Shown: positions 17,820-26,740, counted from the stretch's first letter. The stretch is 52,594 nt of DNA from Saprospiraceae bacterium (GCA_020629615.1 JAHDCZ010000006.1:4495-57088), one strand, 5' to 3'. Made by a program: numbers and translations. Notes: generated by a model not told the origin, from the letters alone.

Positions 17820-18189
17820 GCTTGTGAGTTTAATTCTGAATAATCGTTTTTAATTACTGAAGTTTTCTTTTCATATTGTACAATACCCTCAGGATGAAAA
17901 GTGTTACCCCCTAATTAGATTAACATTTCGTTCTTTTTATATTCATACCCGTTTAATTCAAAACATAACTAGTTCATGACATTTTTTTTAATGTCTATTC
18001 TCGACTACAGTAAAAATTTGATTAAGATTGATTTAACGTCAGTGAACTTTTGCGTTAAATACTAAATTGTTTGCGTTTGTTATTAGTATAATACTTTCGG
18101 ATTGAAAAACGCTGCACGAAATATCAAAATAAAGTAACATAAATCTCATTTTGGGTATTAAATGAGTGTCCAAATAATTGTAAATTTAT
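17820..18189. promoter_or_regulatory. Gene-free divergent region with two inverted repeats before the sigma gene
   Basis: These 370 bases separate the leftward lipoprotein/barrel operon from the rightward sigma operon. Two inverted repeats stand out: GACATT/AATGTC (17978-17995) and CTCATTT/AAATGAG (18145-18166, eight-base spacer), the latter ending 23 bases before the sigma ATG. TAAATTTA (18180-18187) is one base off the TAnnTTTG box. No coding sequence was recognised. Confidence 0.4.
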
Positions 18190-18828
18190 ATGAATACCCT
18201 TTTAGAAATTATTGAATTAGATATGTCGGTCAAAAAACATCCAGACCATAAATACATTGTCGCATTATTAGAGAATGATACATCTCTCATAGAAGAAATA
18301 TATTCTAATCATAGCACCCTAATAAAGAGCATGGTCGTGAAGAATAACGGTTCCGTTAATGAAGCCAAAGATCTTTTTCAAGAATGTTTGATTAAGTTGT
18401 ATAAAATGGCATATGATGGTTTTATTTTAACCTGTCCACTTCAGAATTTTTTATATCTCATGTGTAAAAGAAAATGGTTGAATGAATTGAGAAATAAACA
18501 ACGTAAATCGACTGACAGCTTTACCGATGTTTTGGAAAATATCTTGACAGTAGATTATGAAGCGGATATTAATTTGATTTTTCATCAAGAGGATCAATCG
18601 CGTATTATTGATCAAAAATTAAACGAACTCGGACCTTCTTGCCAAAAAATTATCAGACTGTCTTGGACAAGAACGGAAAAAGGAAATTATATGAAATGGA
18701 AGGAAATTGCTTCGCGACTCGATTTGAGTTACGCCTATGTGAGAAAAAAAGCCGCAGAATGCAAAGCCAAATTAATTCGTCTGGTCAAATCAGATCCAAA
18801 GTTTAAACAATTGATCAATGAACAATAG
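18190..18828 (+). CDS. Sigma-70 family (ECF-like) sigma factor of the CHAT/S8 locus
   Basis: A 212-residue sigma factor. Region 2 is seen around EAKDLFQECLIKLYKMAYDG (about 57-76) and CPLQNFLYLMCKRKWLNEL, and region 4 around LGPSCQKIIRLSW...MKWKEIASRLDLSYAYVRKKAAECK (about 146-195). It has an N-terminal extension compared with minimal ECF factors. It overlaps the next gene by 11 bases, so the two proteins should be made together. Its regulon is unknown; tight linkage to the anti-sigma-like gene and the convergent protease operon suggests those proteases control it (inference). Confidence 0.88.
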   Translation: MNTLLEIIELDMSVKKHPDHKYIVALLENDTSLIEEIYSNHSTLIKSMVVKNNGSVNEAKDLFQECLIKLYKMAYDGFILTCPLQNFLYLMCKRKWLNELRNKQRKSTDSFTDVLENILTVDYEADINLIFHQEDQSRIIDQKLNELGPSCQKIIRLSWTRTEKGNYMKWKEIASRLDLSYAYVRKKAAECKAKLIRLVKSDPKFKQLINEQ

Positions 18829-19561
18829 TAATTACGAATTATTTGAGGACTATTTACGAGGAGATTTATCCCCTCAAGAGGGAGCAGACTTAATTTCTAG
18901 CCTTTCGGCGAAGGAAAAAGCTGATTTTGAATTGTACAAATCAATCCGTCAAACTATGGATAAGGATAATCTTAAAGTTCCTGAAGAATTGAAAGAAAAT
19001 TTGGCAAAAATGGGAGAGAAACATTTCAAATCCCAAAAGGCAAAAACCAAAAAGCTTCCTCCGATGTATTTAAGAATTGCAGCCGCTTTCATCCTATTAG
19101 CAGGAGCCGCTTTTCTTTATTTTAACCTTTTGAATACTTCGCCCAACATCGATCAACTTGTGGAAGAATTTTATTATTCCAAAAAATCAATAGTAACTAC
19201 TAGAGGAGTTCATCAGGAAACAGCATTTTCTAAGGCAATGTTAAAATATGAAACCGGAAACTATAAAGAAGCCAATGCCTTATTTCAAAATGTGGATGAA
19301 ACGGATGGCTGGTATCAAGACGCTCTTTATTACCGAGCCAATTCAAATTTAAAAAATGGAAATTACCAACTCTCAATTCAGCTTTATACTGAACTAGAAA
19401 GCTATAGAGGAGAATTGGCACAGTTTGCGGAGTGGAACAAGATGCTTGCCTATTTAAAACTTGAAAACCATCAAAAAGTGGATAGCATCATCAATTCAAT
19501 ATTGAATAAACCTGATCATGTCATGATCCAGAAGGCCAAAGAATTCAGGAAGAAATACTAA
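18818..19561 (+). CDS. Anti-sigma-like single-pass membrane protein with periplasmic TPR domain
   Basis: A 247-residue protein: cytoplasmic N-terminus (1-82) with YLRGDLSPQEGADLISSLSA, the layout of many Bacteroidota anti-sigma factors, then one transmembrane helix (about 84-105, YLRIAAAFILLAGAAFLYF), and a C-terminal TPR-like region (about 130-245, including YETGNYKEANALFQNVD and YRANSNLKNGNYQLSI). It would hold the sigma factor on the cytoplasmic side and expose TPRs outside. Its stop overlaps the stop of the convergent CHAT gene by four bases. Binding to the sigma factor is inferred from layout and gene order only. Confidence 0.7.
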   Translation: MNNSNYELFEDYLRGDLSPQEGADLISSLSAKEKADFELYKSIRQTMDKDNLKVPEELKENLAKMGEKHFKSQKAKTKKLPPMYLRIAAAFILLAGAAFLYFNLLNTSPNIDQLVEEFYYSKKSIVTTRGVHQETAFSKAMLKYETGNYKEANALFQNVDETDGWYQDALYYRANSNLKNGNYQLSIQLYTELESYRGELAQFAEWNKMLAYLKLENHQKVDSIINSILNKPDHVMIQKAKEFRKKY

Positions 19562-22284
19562 GACTTTCCATCATTAAACATCCTCTTGCGGAAAAATATA
19601 AAGATAATGAGCATTACAATCATTGGTCCTATAAATTTCCAAACATTAAAATCAAGTAATACTGGGCGCATGTCACCCATAGCTACAAAACTAGCCCAGA
19701 AATAGGGATGTGCATCAAGACCAAAATTGTTTTCTAGATATTGAAGTTTGGCCATTCGTAAAGCCTCATCTTTTTGACGACCTTCTTGGAGATATTTATA
19801 GAAGGTGAGCATCAGTTCGGATGTTGACTTGTCATTCACCTCCCACAGACTCATGATGATGCTTCTTGCACCGGCATAACTAAAGCCTCTTCCCATGCTC
19901 ATCACGCCTTCACCATTTTTGATTTCACCGATACCCGTATTGCATGCACTGAGCACAACCATTTCGGCATCGATGTTTTTGGTGTAGAGTTCGTCAAGAT
20001 AAAGAATGGACTTTTCTTTTTTCTTATCATCACTTTCCCTTTGGGCGAAAGCCAAAAAAGAATAATTATTTAACGAATCATCCAGTATTCCATGCGTTGA
20101 TAGATGAAGGATATACGATTTATCCAGCACGCTCATAAACTTTTCTCTGGTCGCTTGTCCTTCGATGTGATTTTTAATATCAACTCCAAGACCCAATATT
20201 TGTTGGATTTCTAAAATGTTATAATTGAGGGTAGGCAGTACTATTTCTTTTCTAGTATAGACCGTTTTGTCCTTTCCAAAACCAGGTGCAAATCCATGAA
20301 TCTCTTTATTTTTTGATTTGGTTTTCGAGGAGTTCAGAACATGATAGCTGTATGAATGATCATAAGAAATAATGTAATCTTCAAGTAAATATTTATTTGA
20401 TTGTTTTAAGGCTTCAAATGGAATATTGGCGATTAAACCATCCGGTATGATTACAAGCCGCTCTATTGAAGATGGTATTTCAAATGGAATAAGTTCCTTA
20501 GTAAAACTATCATCCAATGTTTTTCTATTGGTGAGACTTTCGAGAAAGGTTTTGGCCTTTTGAGAAAAATTTTGAGTTTCATCCAATTGAAATAATTGCT
20601 GAAAATCGTAACCTATCACACTGAGATAAATTGACGTATCTCCATAAAAATAGTTCAATACCAATTCGTTTCTTTTAAGGGGGGGCATTGTATTATTGAA
20701 GTTCATTTCTTCTTGAAACCCTTGAAAATATGTTTCCGTTAGTTTATCCAAGGATGATACTTGGTCAATTATGGCTTGATTGATACTGTCTGAATTAATG
20801 TTTTTGTGGAGAACTAATTTTTCTCGATTCTCTTGAATCTGGACCTCAAGAGAATCCATTTGACCAATCAATTCAGGATTGTTATCAAGATTTTTTCTTT
20901 GTAATAACCTGTTTTCAAGTAAGTAAGATTTTGATGCTTCAATTTGCTCAAAGGCTGATTTGTAGATCTCTTCTGTAGATTTTTCCTTTTGAAGCAGATA
21001 TAGCCCTTCAATGAGATACTCAAAAATCGGTTTTATAGAATGTTGCAGTGCGATCTGAGTCTCAGAATTTGACAGTCGATGCCTTACTCTTGATGTAAGT
21101 TTTTTGAGTTCGCTAAGAACTTGAGAATACTCGTTTTGATAGTTTGTGATATCAATCTCCTTGACTTTTATTTTTTCAAGAAAGATGAATCCCTGGACGG
21201 TAAGTAAATAAAGTTTGTTTTGAAAATTATTTCTATGATAAATCTCATTGTGATAATAGTTGGCAGAATCTAATGCAACATTACTCTTATCAAATCTTTT
21301 AAGTAATGCATAATTTTTAGAAAGATTGGTGTATAGATTGACAAGGTATTCTCGTCGCCCAATTCGATGAGAATCCGAAATCAATTTTTCTAGCAACTTG
21401 TTAGATTCTGATAATTTGTTTTCTTTTTCCAATAAAATGGCAAGACTATTCTTCAGCCTGATATGTTGAATATGATCTTTGGAATAAATCATTTCATACA
21501 GTTTGATCGCCGCATTGTAATGTACTCTCGCTCCATCATAATCTTTTTTAATTTCGTTGGTCTGTGCTAAAAGTTCATATGAATTAGCCAAATTGATTTG
21601 ATCAGATCGGTATGGATCATTTATTTTTTTAAAGTTTTGAATGGCAAGGTGGTAGTATTTTTTTGCATCCTCATAGTATCTATTATCAAAATATGAACCC
21701 GCGAGCATCATCTGCGCCTCTGCCAGTTCCCAATTTTCATGATCAGGATTGGAAGCGACTTTATCTAACTGTTGTTTTTTGAGTCTAACCGCTTTATAGA
21801 ATTCTTTTTTTTCATCGTAAATGGAAGATAGAATAACTGTCACTCTATTATGAATGGCATCAGTATCTCCAGGCGGTTCTATGGCTTTTGCACAATAGTA
21901 CTCCGAAGAATCATAATTTGATTGCTTATAATGTACAATGGCCAAATTAGTGTAAATGGTATTTATGCGATACGCTTTATCATTTTTAAAATGACGCTTA
22001 AAATATTGAAGTGCTTCGTGATAATTCGCAAGGGCTTCTGGAAGAATATCGGTTCTAAGAAGTGCATTGGCTTTTAATCGATAGGACTCAGCGATTAAAC
22101 TATCTGACTTGCATAATGCTTGAAGAGATGAATTTAATTCTACAAAGCTTAACAAAGAATCTGCAGATTGCCTTTTATCAAATCCTTCTAAGCTTTTTAA
22201 AAAAGTGGAGCAATCTAAGTTTTGGCTCCAAATCGTTAATGAGAAAAAGCTTAAAAATAAAGTCAATGGTATATTAAATCTCAC
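19558..22284 (-). CDS. TPR-CHAT caspase-like protease, exported and C-terminally anchored
   Basis: A 908-residue protein starting at GTG. It has a signal peptide (about 1-20, ending IWSQ), TPR repeats (about 60-350, e.g. DAKKYYHLAIQNFKKI), a helical linker, and a C-terminal CHAT domain (about 560-870). The catalytic pair is intact: His731 in LSTHG and Cys781 in SACNTG, followed by the SLWEVND strand typical of CHAT. A final transmembrane helix (about 881-898) with a basic tail should anchor it with the protease facing the periplasm. CHAT proteases are caspase/separase relatives that cleave after binding partners through repeats. It follows the S8 protease gene by 14 bases. Confidence 0.9.
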   Translation of the reverse strand: MRFNIPLTLFLSFFSLTIWSQNLDCSTFLKSLEGFDKRQSADSLLSFVELNSSLQALCKSDSLIAESYRLKANALLRTDILPEALANYHEALQYFKRHFKNDKAYRINTIYTNLAIVHYKQSNYDSSEYYCAKAIEPPGDTDAIHNRVTVILSSIYDEKKEFYKAVRLKKQQLDKVASNPDHENWELAEAQMMLAGSYFDNRYYEDAKKYYHLAIQNFKKINDPYRSDQINLANSYELLAQTNEIKKDYDGARVHYNAAIKLYEMIYSKDHIQHIRLKNSLAILLEKENKLSESNKLLEKLISDSHRIGRREYLVNLYTNLSKNYALLKRFDKSNVALDSANYYHNEIYHRNNFQNKLYLLTVQGFIFLEKIKVKEIDITNYQNEYSQVLSELKKLTSRVRHRLSNSETQIALQHSIKPIFEYLIEGLYLLQKEKSTEEIYKSAFEQIEASKSYLLENRLLQRKNLDNNPELIGQMDSLEVQIQENREKLVLHKNINSDSINQAIIDQVSSLDKLTETYFQGFQEEMNFNNTMPPLKRNELVLNYFYGDTSIYLSVIGYDFQQLFQLDETQNFSQKAKTFLESLTNRKTLDDSFTKELIPFEIPSSIERLVIIPDGLIANIPFEALKQSNKYLLEDYIISYDHSYSYHVLNSSKTKSKNKEIHGFAPGFGKDKTVYTRKEIVLPTLNYNILEIQQILGLGVDIKNHIEGQATREKFMSVLDKSYILHLSTHGILDDSLNNYSFLAFAQRESDDKKKEKSILYLDELYTKNIDAEMVVLSACNTGIGEIKNGEGVMSMGRGFSYAGARSIIMSLWEVNDKSTSELMLTFYKYLQEGRQKDEALRMAKLQYLENNFGLDAHPYFWASFVAMGDMRPVLLDFNVWKFIGPMIVMLIIFIFFRKRMFNDGKS

Positions 22285-22298
22285 AGAGTCCTCTTCAT

Positions 22299-23516
22299 TT
22301 ATTGATCATTACCTCCTCGAAACATTCGGTTTTTCAAATATCCTAAATGTACAAAATTGTCATTTTCTACTTCAAAATTTAAACAATTTTGGACTAAGCC
22401 TTTTTTACATCTCTTATAATTATTGATGATCTGTTGAGTCACTATAGCAGTTGCCATTGATGTGCCGTATTTTAGGACAGCCTTATTCTGATGATTATAA
22501 GCACATTGTAAACCATTGGTTGCAACTGCTACATTTTGGGCGCCAAAGTTGGAAAATCCTTCAGCAAATTCATTATCGTATTCTAATGCGCCAACACTGA
22601 CGACATTGCCAAGTCCTTGATCGTTGTAGGCATTTGATGGCCAGTGTGCAGCTACATCATTATTAGATCCATTATTTCCAGCTGCGGTGACTACAATGAC
22701 TGATCTTGATTTGGCATATGCCATGGCCTGAAGGACAACTTCATTATCAGCCAGATCATTGGCTTGATAGCCCCAACTTATATTGATCACATTTGCTCCG
22801 TTTTTTATAGCAGAGTAGAATGCGCACAAACCATTAAAAAGATCACCTTCATTGGCACCATCAAAAATCTTATACACCAAAAATTCAACATTCTTGTTAG
22901 TCAAATTGGGATTATTGATGATGCTAAGTATATGGGTTCCATGTCCACTTTCATCCTTTATATCTTCTGGTGCCTCAGGGTTAACGTAATTGAAAATATG
23001 ACATGAAGCAGTAGGGTCTACTTGATTGACCTTGACATCTGCCAAACTACTACCCGAATCGATTATCGCTACTCTTAGTTTATCATCTGTAGCCAATTCG
23101 TTTAATGTCGTATGATCAAAGTCTTGACAGGCATCAATATCTAAAGTTACAATTTTAGATAAATTCACGAACGCATTACTTTGAAAAGGCCAAGATCCAT
23201 TCAAGGGATCAATTTCTTGTTTGGCACGAGTCCGACTACTACTATCCATCGTTACAGGTCTATTTAACCTGTCTATCTTAAAAAGTCCCGCATGACATTC
23301 ACATTGTTTTATATCATAGTCCGATCGATTGATTTTACCTAGAAAATCCATATCATTAGTCAGACCTATATAACTTTCTCTTGGAAATTTCTTTTTGGTT
23401 TTGGTCAGCGGAGGAGTTTTCTCGATCGCTTTATCAGAAAGGTCACATGATTTTAGACCAAGACCAAAAGCGATCATTAGTATTGCAGCGAGTGAAAATA
23501 TAAAATTACGTTTCAT
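22299..23516 (-). CDS. S8 (subtilisin-like) serine protease, predicted lipoprotein
   Basis: A 405-residue subtilase with complete catalytic residues: Asp153 (VAIIDSG), His192 (SGHGTH), oxyanion Asn281 (TAAGNNG) and Ser353 (YGTSMA). The N-terminus has a signal segment ending LKSC (Cys24), a somewhat unusual lipobox with Lys at -2, so lipidation is likely but not certain. Residues about 30-140 form a putative propeptide region with a CEC motif. No T9SS tail is present. It is the first gene of the operon with the TPR-CHAT protease and lies opposite the sigma/anti-sigma-like pair. Targets are unknown. Confidence 0.9.
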   Translation of the reverse strand: MKRNFIFSLAAILMIAFGLGLKSCDLSDKAIEKTPPLTKTKKKFPRESYIGLTNDMDFLGKINRSDYDIKQCECHAGLFKIDRLNRPVTMDSSSRTRAKQEIDPLNGSWPFQSNAFVNLSKIVTLDIDACQDFDHTTLNELATDDKLRVAIIDSGSSLADVKVNQVDPTASCHIFNYVNPEAPEDIKDESGHGTHILSIINNPNLTNKNVEFLVYKIFDGANEGDLFNGLCAFYSAIKNGANVINISWGYQANDLADNEVVLQAMAYAKSRSVIVVTAAGNNGSNNDVAAHWPSNAYNDQGLGNVVSVGALEYDNEFAEGFSNFGAQNVAVATNGLQCAYNHQNKAVLKYGTSMATAIVTQQIINNYKRCKKGLVQNCLNFEVENDNFVHLGYLKNRMFRGGNDQ

Positions 23517-23592
23517 AAGAATTTGTTCTATTGCTCATTAAGATAATCAAAAACTATAGAACATTGTTACCCTTATTCACTCAATTTTATTT

Positions 23593-23602
23593 GGCTATAG
23601 CC
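23593..23602. promoter_or_regulatory. Perfect 10-base palindrome before the S8-CHAT operon
   Basis: GGCTATAGCC lies 77 bases upstream of the S8 protease start and just after the bestrophin stop. It could be an operator for the S8-CHAT operon or part of a weak terminator for the bestrophin gene; it has no strong T run. Confidence 0.25.
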
Positions 23603-23609
23603 GAATGAA

Positions 23610-24635
23610 TTACATCAATACACCATCAACTGCTTGAGTTTTTTCTGGCAAATCTTTTTCTCCGAGCATTTCTCTTAAATCAATTTCGATGGTACGACAA
23701 AGGGCAGTCATCGGAACATCATTAATGAAGTTTTCAAATGGATCTTCGCTGTTGTCACCTACCACTTCCATGGTAATAAAAATCCATGAGATGATCACGT
23801 AACATGGTACCATCAACCATATCATTGAATGTCCAAGTGACTCAAATTCGCCGACAAGGCCAAAAGGCATTAGTAGAATAAATATCCAAACAAACACATG
23901 ACTGAAATAAGAATATTGCCTAGGTAGTGGAGTGTTCTTAATTCGCTCACATTTTCCTTGAAGGTTATAAAACTCTTCCAAAGAATTCATTAAGTCAATA
24001 TGTCTGAAATCTTCAATGGCACCCCGGATTTTTAAATTTTTTAATTCCTCACCTTGAATGCGAATCAATTGCGTTGCCGTATTTTTAAATTCTCTAATTT
24101 GACTGTCTTCATCCGAACAAGAAACAAAGGGGACTACATCTCTTTCCCAATCCTTACCGCCAGGGGCTCCTTGATAATGTTTTTTACCCGCCGTGGTTTT
24201 TTCAAAATTTATACTAAAACTGGAGGGCTTGCGAAGTTGCAATCTTAACGCATTGATCCAAGCAATATGCCGATAAATCAAACGCTTATGAATGGCTTTG
24301 ATTTCTGAAGGGGCCATCTCTCCAAGCACATGTTCATCTGTAACATAACTCATAATTTGATTGCCCCAAGTACGACTATAATTGACGATGCCTCCCCATA
24401 TTTTTCTTGCCTCCCAAAAGCGATCGTATGATTGATTGTTTTTAAAACCGAGGTAAAACGCAACCGCAATACCAATAGTACTTACAGGTAGAAAAGGAAT
24501 CGACAAGCTTTGTCCTTGGTGTTCAAGATAATGATCCAGCCATGCGACAGCAAAACCATATAATGTAAAGAATAGAAGATTCCTCCAAGCAAAAGTAAAA
24601 ATTGTGGATAGTTTTATATTTCGGTAGATATACAT
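23610..24635 (-). CDS. Bestrophin family (UPF0187) anion channel
   Basis: A 341-residue integral membrane protein of the bestrophin family. Recognisable segments are FTFAWRNLLFFTLYGFAVAW (about 14-33), the conserved GFKNNQSYDRFWEARKIWGG (63-82), and the C-terminal pair IPLMPFG/WLMVPCYVIISWIFI, ending with the ENPF-like region DPFENFINDVPM. Bacterial bestrophins are pentameric channels for chloride or cations. The gene is a single transcription unit; the 436 bases upstream are gene-free. Family length and start agree. Confidence 0.9.
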   Translation of the reverse strand: MYIYRNIKLSTIFTFAWRNLLFFTLYGFAVAWLDHYLEHQGQSLSIPFLPVSTIGIAVAFYLGFKNNQSYDRFWEARKIWGGIVNYSRTWGNQIMSYVTDEHVLGEMAPSEIKAIHKRLIYRHIAWINALRLQLRKPSSFSINFEKTTAGKKHYQGAPGGKDWERDVVPFVSCSDEDSQIREFKNTATQLIRIQGEELKNLKIRGAIEDFRHIDLMNSLEEFYNLQGKCERIKNTPLPRQYSYFSHVFVWIFILLMPFGLVGEFESLGHSMIWLMVPCYVIISWIFITMEVVGDNSEDPFENFINDVPMTALCRTIEIDLREMLGEKDLPEKTQAVDGVLM

Positions 24636-25071
24636 ATTAGGATTGTTTTCGTTTTATAAGAAACCAAAGAAACTGATTTTTGTTCATTCCTAAAAATTAA
24701 ACTGAAGATGAAAACTTTGAGCAAAATGATTTCTTTAATTCTAATGGAGTTCTGATCGCAAAATAGAATGGTATATAATCACCTATAACTTTATTTTCAG
24801 TGATAGTATGATTGTTTAGGGTCGAAATCAGAGAACTATCTCATATAGGAATATATTGTGAATTTGCATTTTTTGAATTCTTATGTGTAATTCCATACTT
24901 AAGGATATGAGGTACATTATCTAAATGAACCATTCTAAATAGGTATGTTTTACTCAAATTCACGTTTAAAGATACTAAAGGATGAATTCAATTTTTTGTA
25001 ATTGTAGTTTCTTTCTATAGTAATTCACTAATGATCGGTAGCTTTCTGAATAAAACCCGTTTTAATGGGTT
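24636..25071. other. Gene-free region between bestrophin and the accessory insertion
   Basis: These 436 AT-rich bases hold no reading frame with recognisable coding character; the longest candidates are under 25 codons. It should contain the bestrophin promoter. The right end has the hairpin discussed at 25054-25087. It may mark the far edge of the inserted cassettes, but no matching attC-like site was found within it. Confidence 0.5.
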
Positions 25072-25087
25072 CTATTTTTTGTTATCA
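25054..25087 (-). repeat. Hairpin at the end of the 227-residue gene: terminator or decayed attC site
   Basis: On the minus strand AATAGAACCC and GGGTTTTATT form a stem with one mismatch just over the stop codon, which could act as a terminator. Just before it, in the last codons, is TGATAAC (25081-25087), the exact complement of the GTTATCA formed where the previous cassette ends (25774-25780). That is what a second cassette's R'' box should be, but no partner GTT box follows the hairpin. Confidence 0.3.
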
Positions 25088-25755
25088 GATTTTCTTTTGT
25101 TCTTCAAATTAAGATATTCAGATCTTTCATTTTCATAATTATCCCTTTTTAATCTTTTCCTTATCTTTTTCTTTGATTGGGAATCAAGTTCATCATCCCA
25201 TTTTTCTTTCATATAATCAATCTCTTCCTCACTAAAAAGAGTGTATTTTGAATCTGATGACGGCTTTTTGTTTTTTAAAATTCGAACCGTATTTTTCTTG
25301 CCATACCTGCTTATAAATAATTGTAATTCTTTGACAGAATAAATAGATTCAATAAATAACCTAATGCACAACCTGGACCTAGCATATTTAGATTTGTCAG
25401 CCGCACAAAAATAGACTTCCAGATATTGTTTCGAATTTGCAATTGTGTTAGCTAAATCACGATACTCATTACATAAGTCCATTCCTAAGCTAATGGGTAA
25501 GGGGTTACAATTGATCTTTAGAATAAATTTCCATAATTCACCGTGAAAGCGATATCCAGTTTCTAAACCTTTTGTTGCGGTATGTATTTCTATTAAAGAT
25601 TCTGTTGCTAAGTCTTCTGAATATTTTGGATTAACCACCAAATGACTTCCTATCCGATTTTTCCATTCATCAGATAACCCAAATTCACCAATCATTTGAT
25701 CAGTTCTCTTTTTCCTAATTATTGATAGAATTTCATTAAATAAAACGGTATACAT
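25072..25755 (-). CDS. Unrecognised protein (227 residues), possible second cassette gene
   Basis: The open frame extends to a TTG at 25764, but the ATG at 25755 (MYTVLFNEIL) is the better start. The protein is soluble, mostly helical, with FHGELWKFILKINCNPLPIS near the middle and a strongly basic tail (about 185-227, KKKIRKRLKRDNYE). No family was recognised and there is no signal peptide or transmembrane helix. It starts 24 bases after the end of the RES/Xre cassette, in the same orientation, as expected for the next cassette in an array. The basic tail could bind nucleic acid, but this is only a guess. Confidence 0.6.
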   Translation of the reverse strand: MYTVLFNEILSIIRKKRTDQMIGEFGLSDEWKNRIGSHLVVNPKYSEDLATESLIEIHTATKGLETGYRFHGELWKFILKINCNPLPISLGMDLCNEYRDLANTIANSKQYLEVYFCAADKSKYARSRLCIRLFIESIYSVKELQLFISRYGKKNTVRILKNKKPSSDSKYTLFSEEEIDYMKEKWDDELDSQSKKKIRKRLKRDNYENERSEYLNLKNKRKSDNKK

Positions 25756-25779
25756 GGTCTCCAATCAAGTTTTTGATAA

Positions 25780-25843
25780 CGGAAAATTATAGCTGCCGTC
25801 TTTCGCTTTGCGAAGATGGTCATGCTATATGGTGTTATGAGTC
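25780..25843 (-). repeat. attC-like recombination site
   Basis: On the minus strand the site begins with R'' GACTCATAAC (25843-25834, overlapping the RES stop codon) and ends with CCG before TTATC. Between them is an imperfect hairpin: TATAGC pairs with GCTATA, TG with CA, CC with GG, TCTT with AAGA and CGC with GCG around an AAA tip. Two extrahelical A residues lie on one arm, and an unpaired central spacer (ACCA / ATTTTCC) lies next to the outer box. Outer box, spacer, inner box with extrahelical bases and small loop are the layout of integron attC sites; the 64-base length fits. Confidence 0.55.
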
Positions 25844-26305
25844 GGATTTCATCTTAAATAATCTACTATCTAAATCTAAATCAACTATTTTCCCTTTTTT
25901 AATTTTGTTAGAATTTTGATGATTTGGGTTGATTAAATAATTGAATTCATCTTTTGTAATTATAGATGGAACTTTAAGAACTAGTGATTTGTTCGATTTT
26001 GCCCATTTTTGACCCTCATCTTTAAACAAGAATTCGGCATTTTTTGATTTTCGAATTTTATTGAATTTTGCTTTTGAAAATTCGATTACCTCTTTGTTCG
26101 AAAATTCTAGAGTTAAAAGTTTTAAATTCTTCGGTACAGTTAGTCCGTCGAAATGAACCAAAATTTCAAGGATTGCAAGAGAAATGTTTTCGGCACAATA
26201 GAGTAGCGGAGTACCTTTTTCATTCCAACGCCCACCATATAGTTTAGCACCTGTTCCTGAAAGATCATTTACGAATTCTTTACTTGCAATTCTGAATACT
26301 TTCAT
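25835..26305 (-). CDS. RES-domain toxin (NAD+-degrading family)
   Basis: A 156-residue RES-domain protein. The three residues that name the family are visible: Arg26 in YGGRWN, Glu47 in AILEILVH and Ser114 in KVPSII. Characterised RES toxins (MbcT, ParT and relatives) destroy NAD+ by phosphorolysis or ADP-ribosyl transfer and stop growth. The gene directly follows its Xre antitoxin with no gap. Its stop codon lies in the outer box of the attC-like site. Length is normal for the family, so the toxin looks intact. Confidence 0.9.
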   Translation of the reverse strand: MKVFRIASKEFVNDLSGTGAKLYGGRWNEKGTPLLYCAENISLAILEILVHFDGLTVPKNLKLLTLEFSNKEVIEFSKAKFNKIRKSKNAEFLFKDEGQKWAKSNKSLVLKVPSIITKDEFNYLINPNHQNSNKIKKGKIVDLDLDSRLFKMKSDS

Positions 26306-26740
26306 TTAGCTGTATACTCCATGTTCAATTCGTCCAATAATATCTTCGATCATTTCTATTCCTAACGAAGTATCCAGTAAATCAATAGGTTTATTATTAT
26401 TAAGAGTTTTGTTGTCAGTTCTAATCCATAATTGAAATTTTTCTTTGCTAAATAATCTGTAGCCTTTCTGAAAGAGTTCAATAATTTGAATTAGATGTGA
26501 AGTAATTTCTTTGTTAAGCCTATGACTTTCGGAGTAACGAACAAGTTGGCGCTGAGAAATAGGCAAGATTTCGCTCAGTTCCTTGTCGTTAAGAGATGTG
26601 AATTTTTGAATTGTTTTTAAATATTTAGTTTGAATTCCATTTCTGGCAATACTAATTAAATCTGTTCTCTGATTAATTGGTTCTGATTTTAATAAAGCCT
26701 GAATAGTCATAATTGTCTTTTGACTACAATATACGGACAT
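26306..26740 (-). CDS. Xre/ParS-type antitoxin of the RES toxin
   Basis: A 144-residue antitoxin of the Xre/MbcA/ParS family: an N-terminal HTH region around LNDKELSEILPISQRQLVRY (about 48-67) and the C-terminal DUF2384 toxin-binding domain ending GIEMIEDIIGRIEHGVYS. It precedes and abuts the RES gene, the usual order. Such antitoxins insert their C-terminus into the toxin's active-site cleft and repress the operon. The start may be 26740, or the internal ATG at 26710 (MTIQALLKSE). Confidence 0.88.
   Translation of the reverse strand: MSVYCSQKTIMTIQALLKSEPINQRTDLISIARNGIQTKYLKTIQKFTSLNDKELSEILPISQRQLVRYSESHRLNKEITSHLIQIIELFQKGYRLFSKEKFQLWIRTDNKTLNNNKPIDLLDTSLGIEMIEDIIGRIEHGVYS

Noticed and set aside
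18190-23516. Type III-E CRISPR (Craspase) locus
   Set aside because: There is a TPR-CHAT protease and a sigma factor, but no CRISPR repeats and no gRAMP or other Cas gene; the CHAT protein is predicted exported. Only an analogy is kept.
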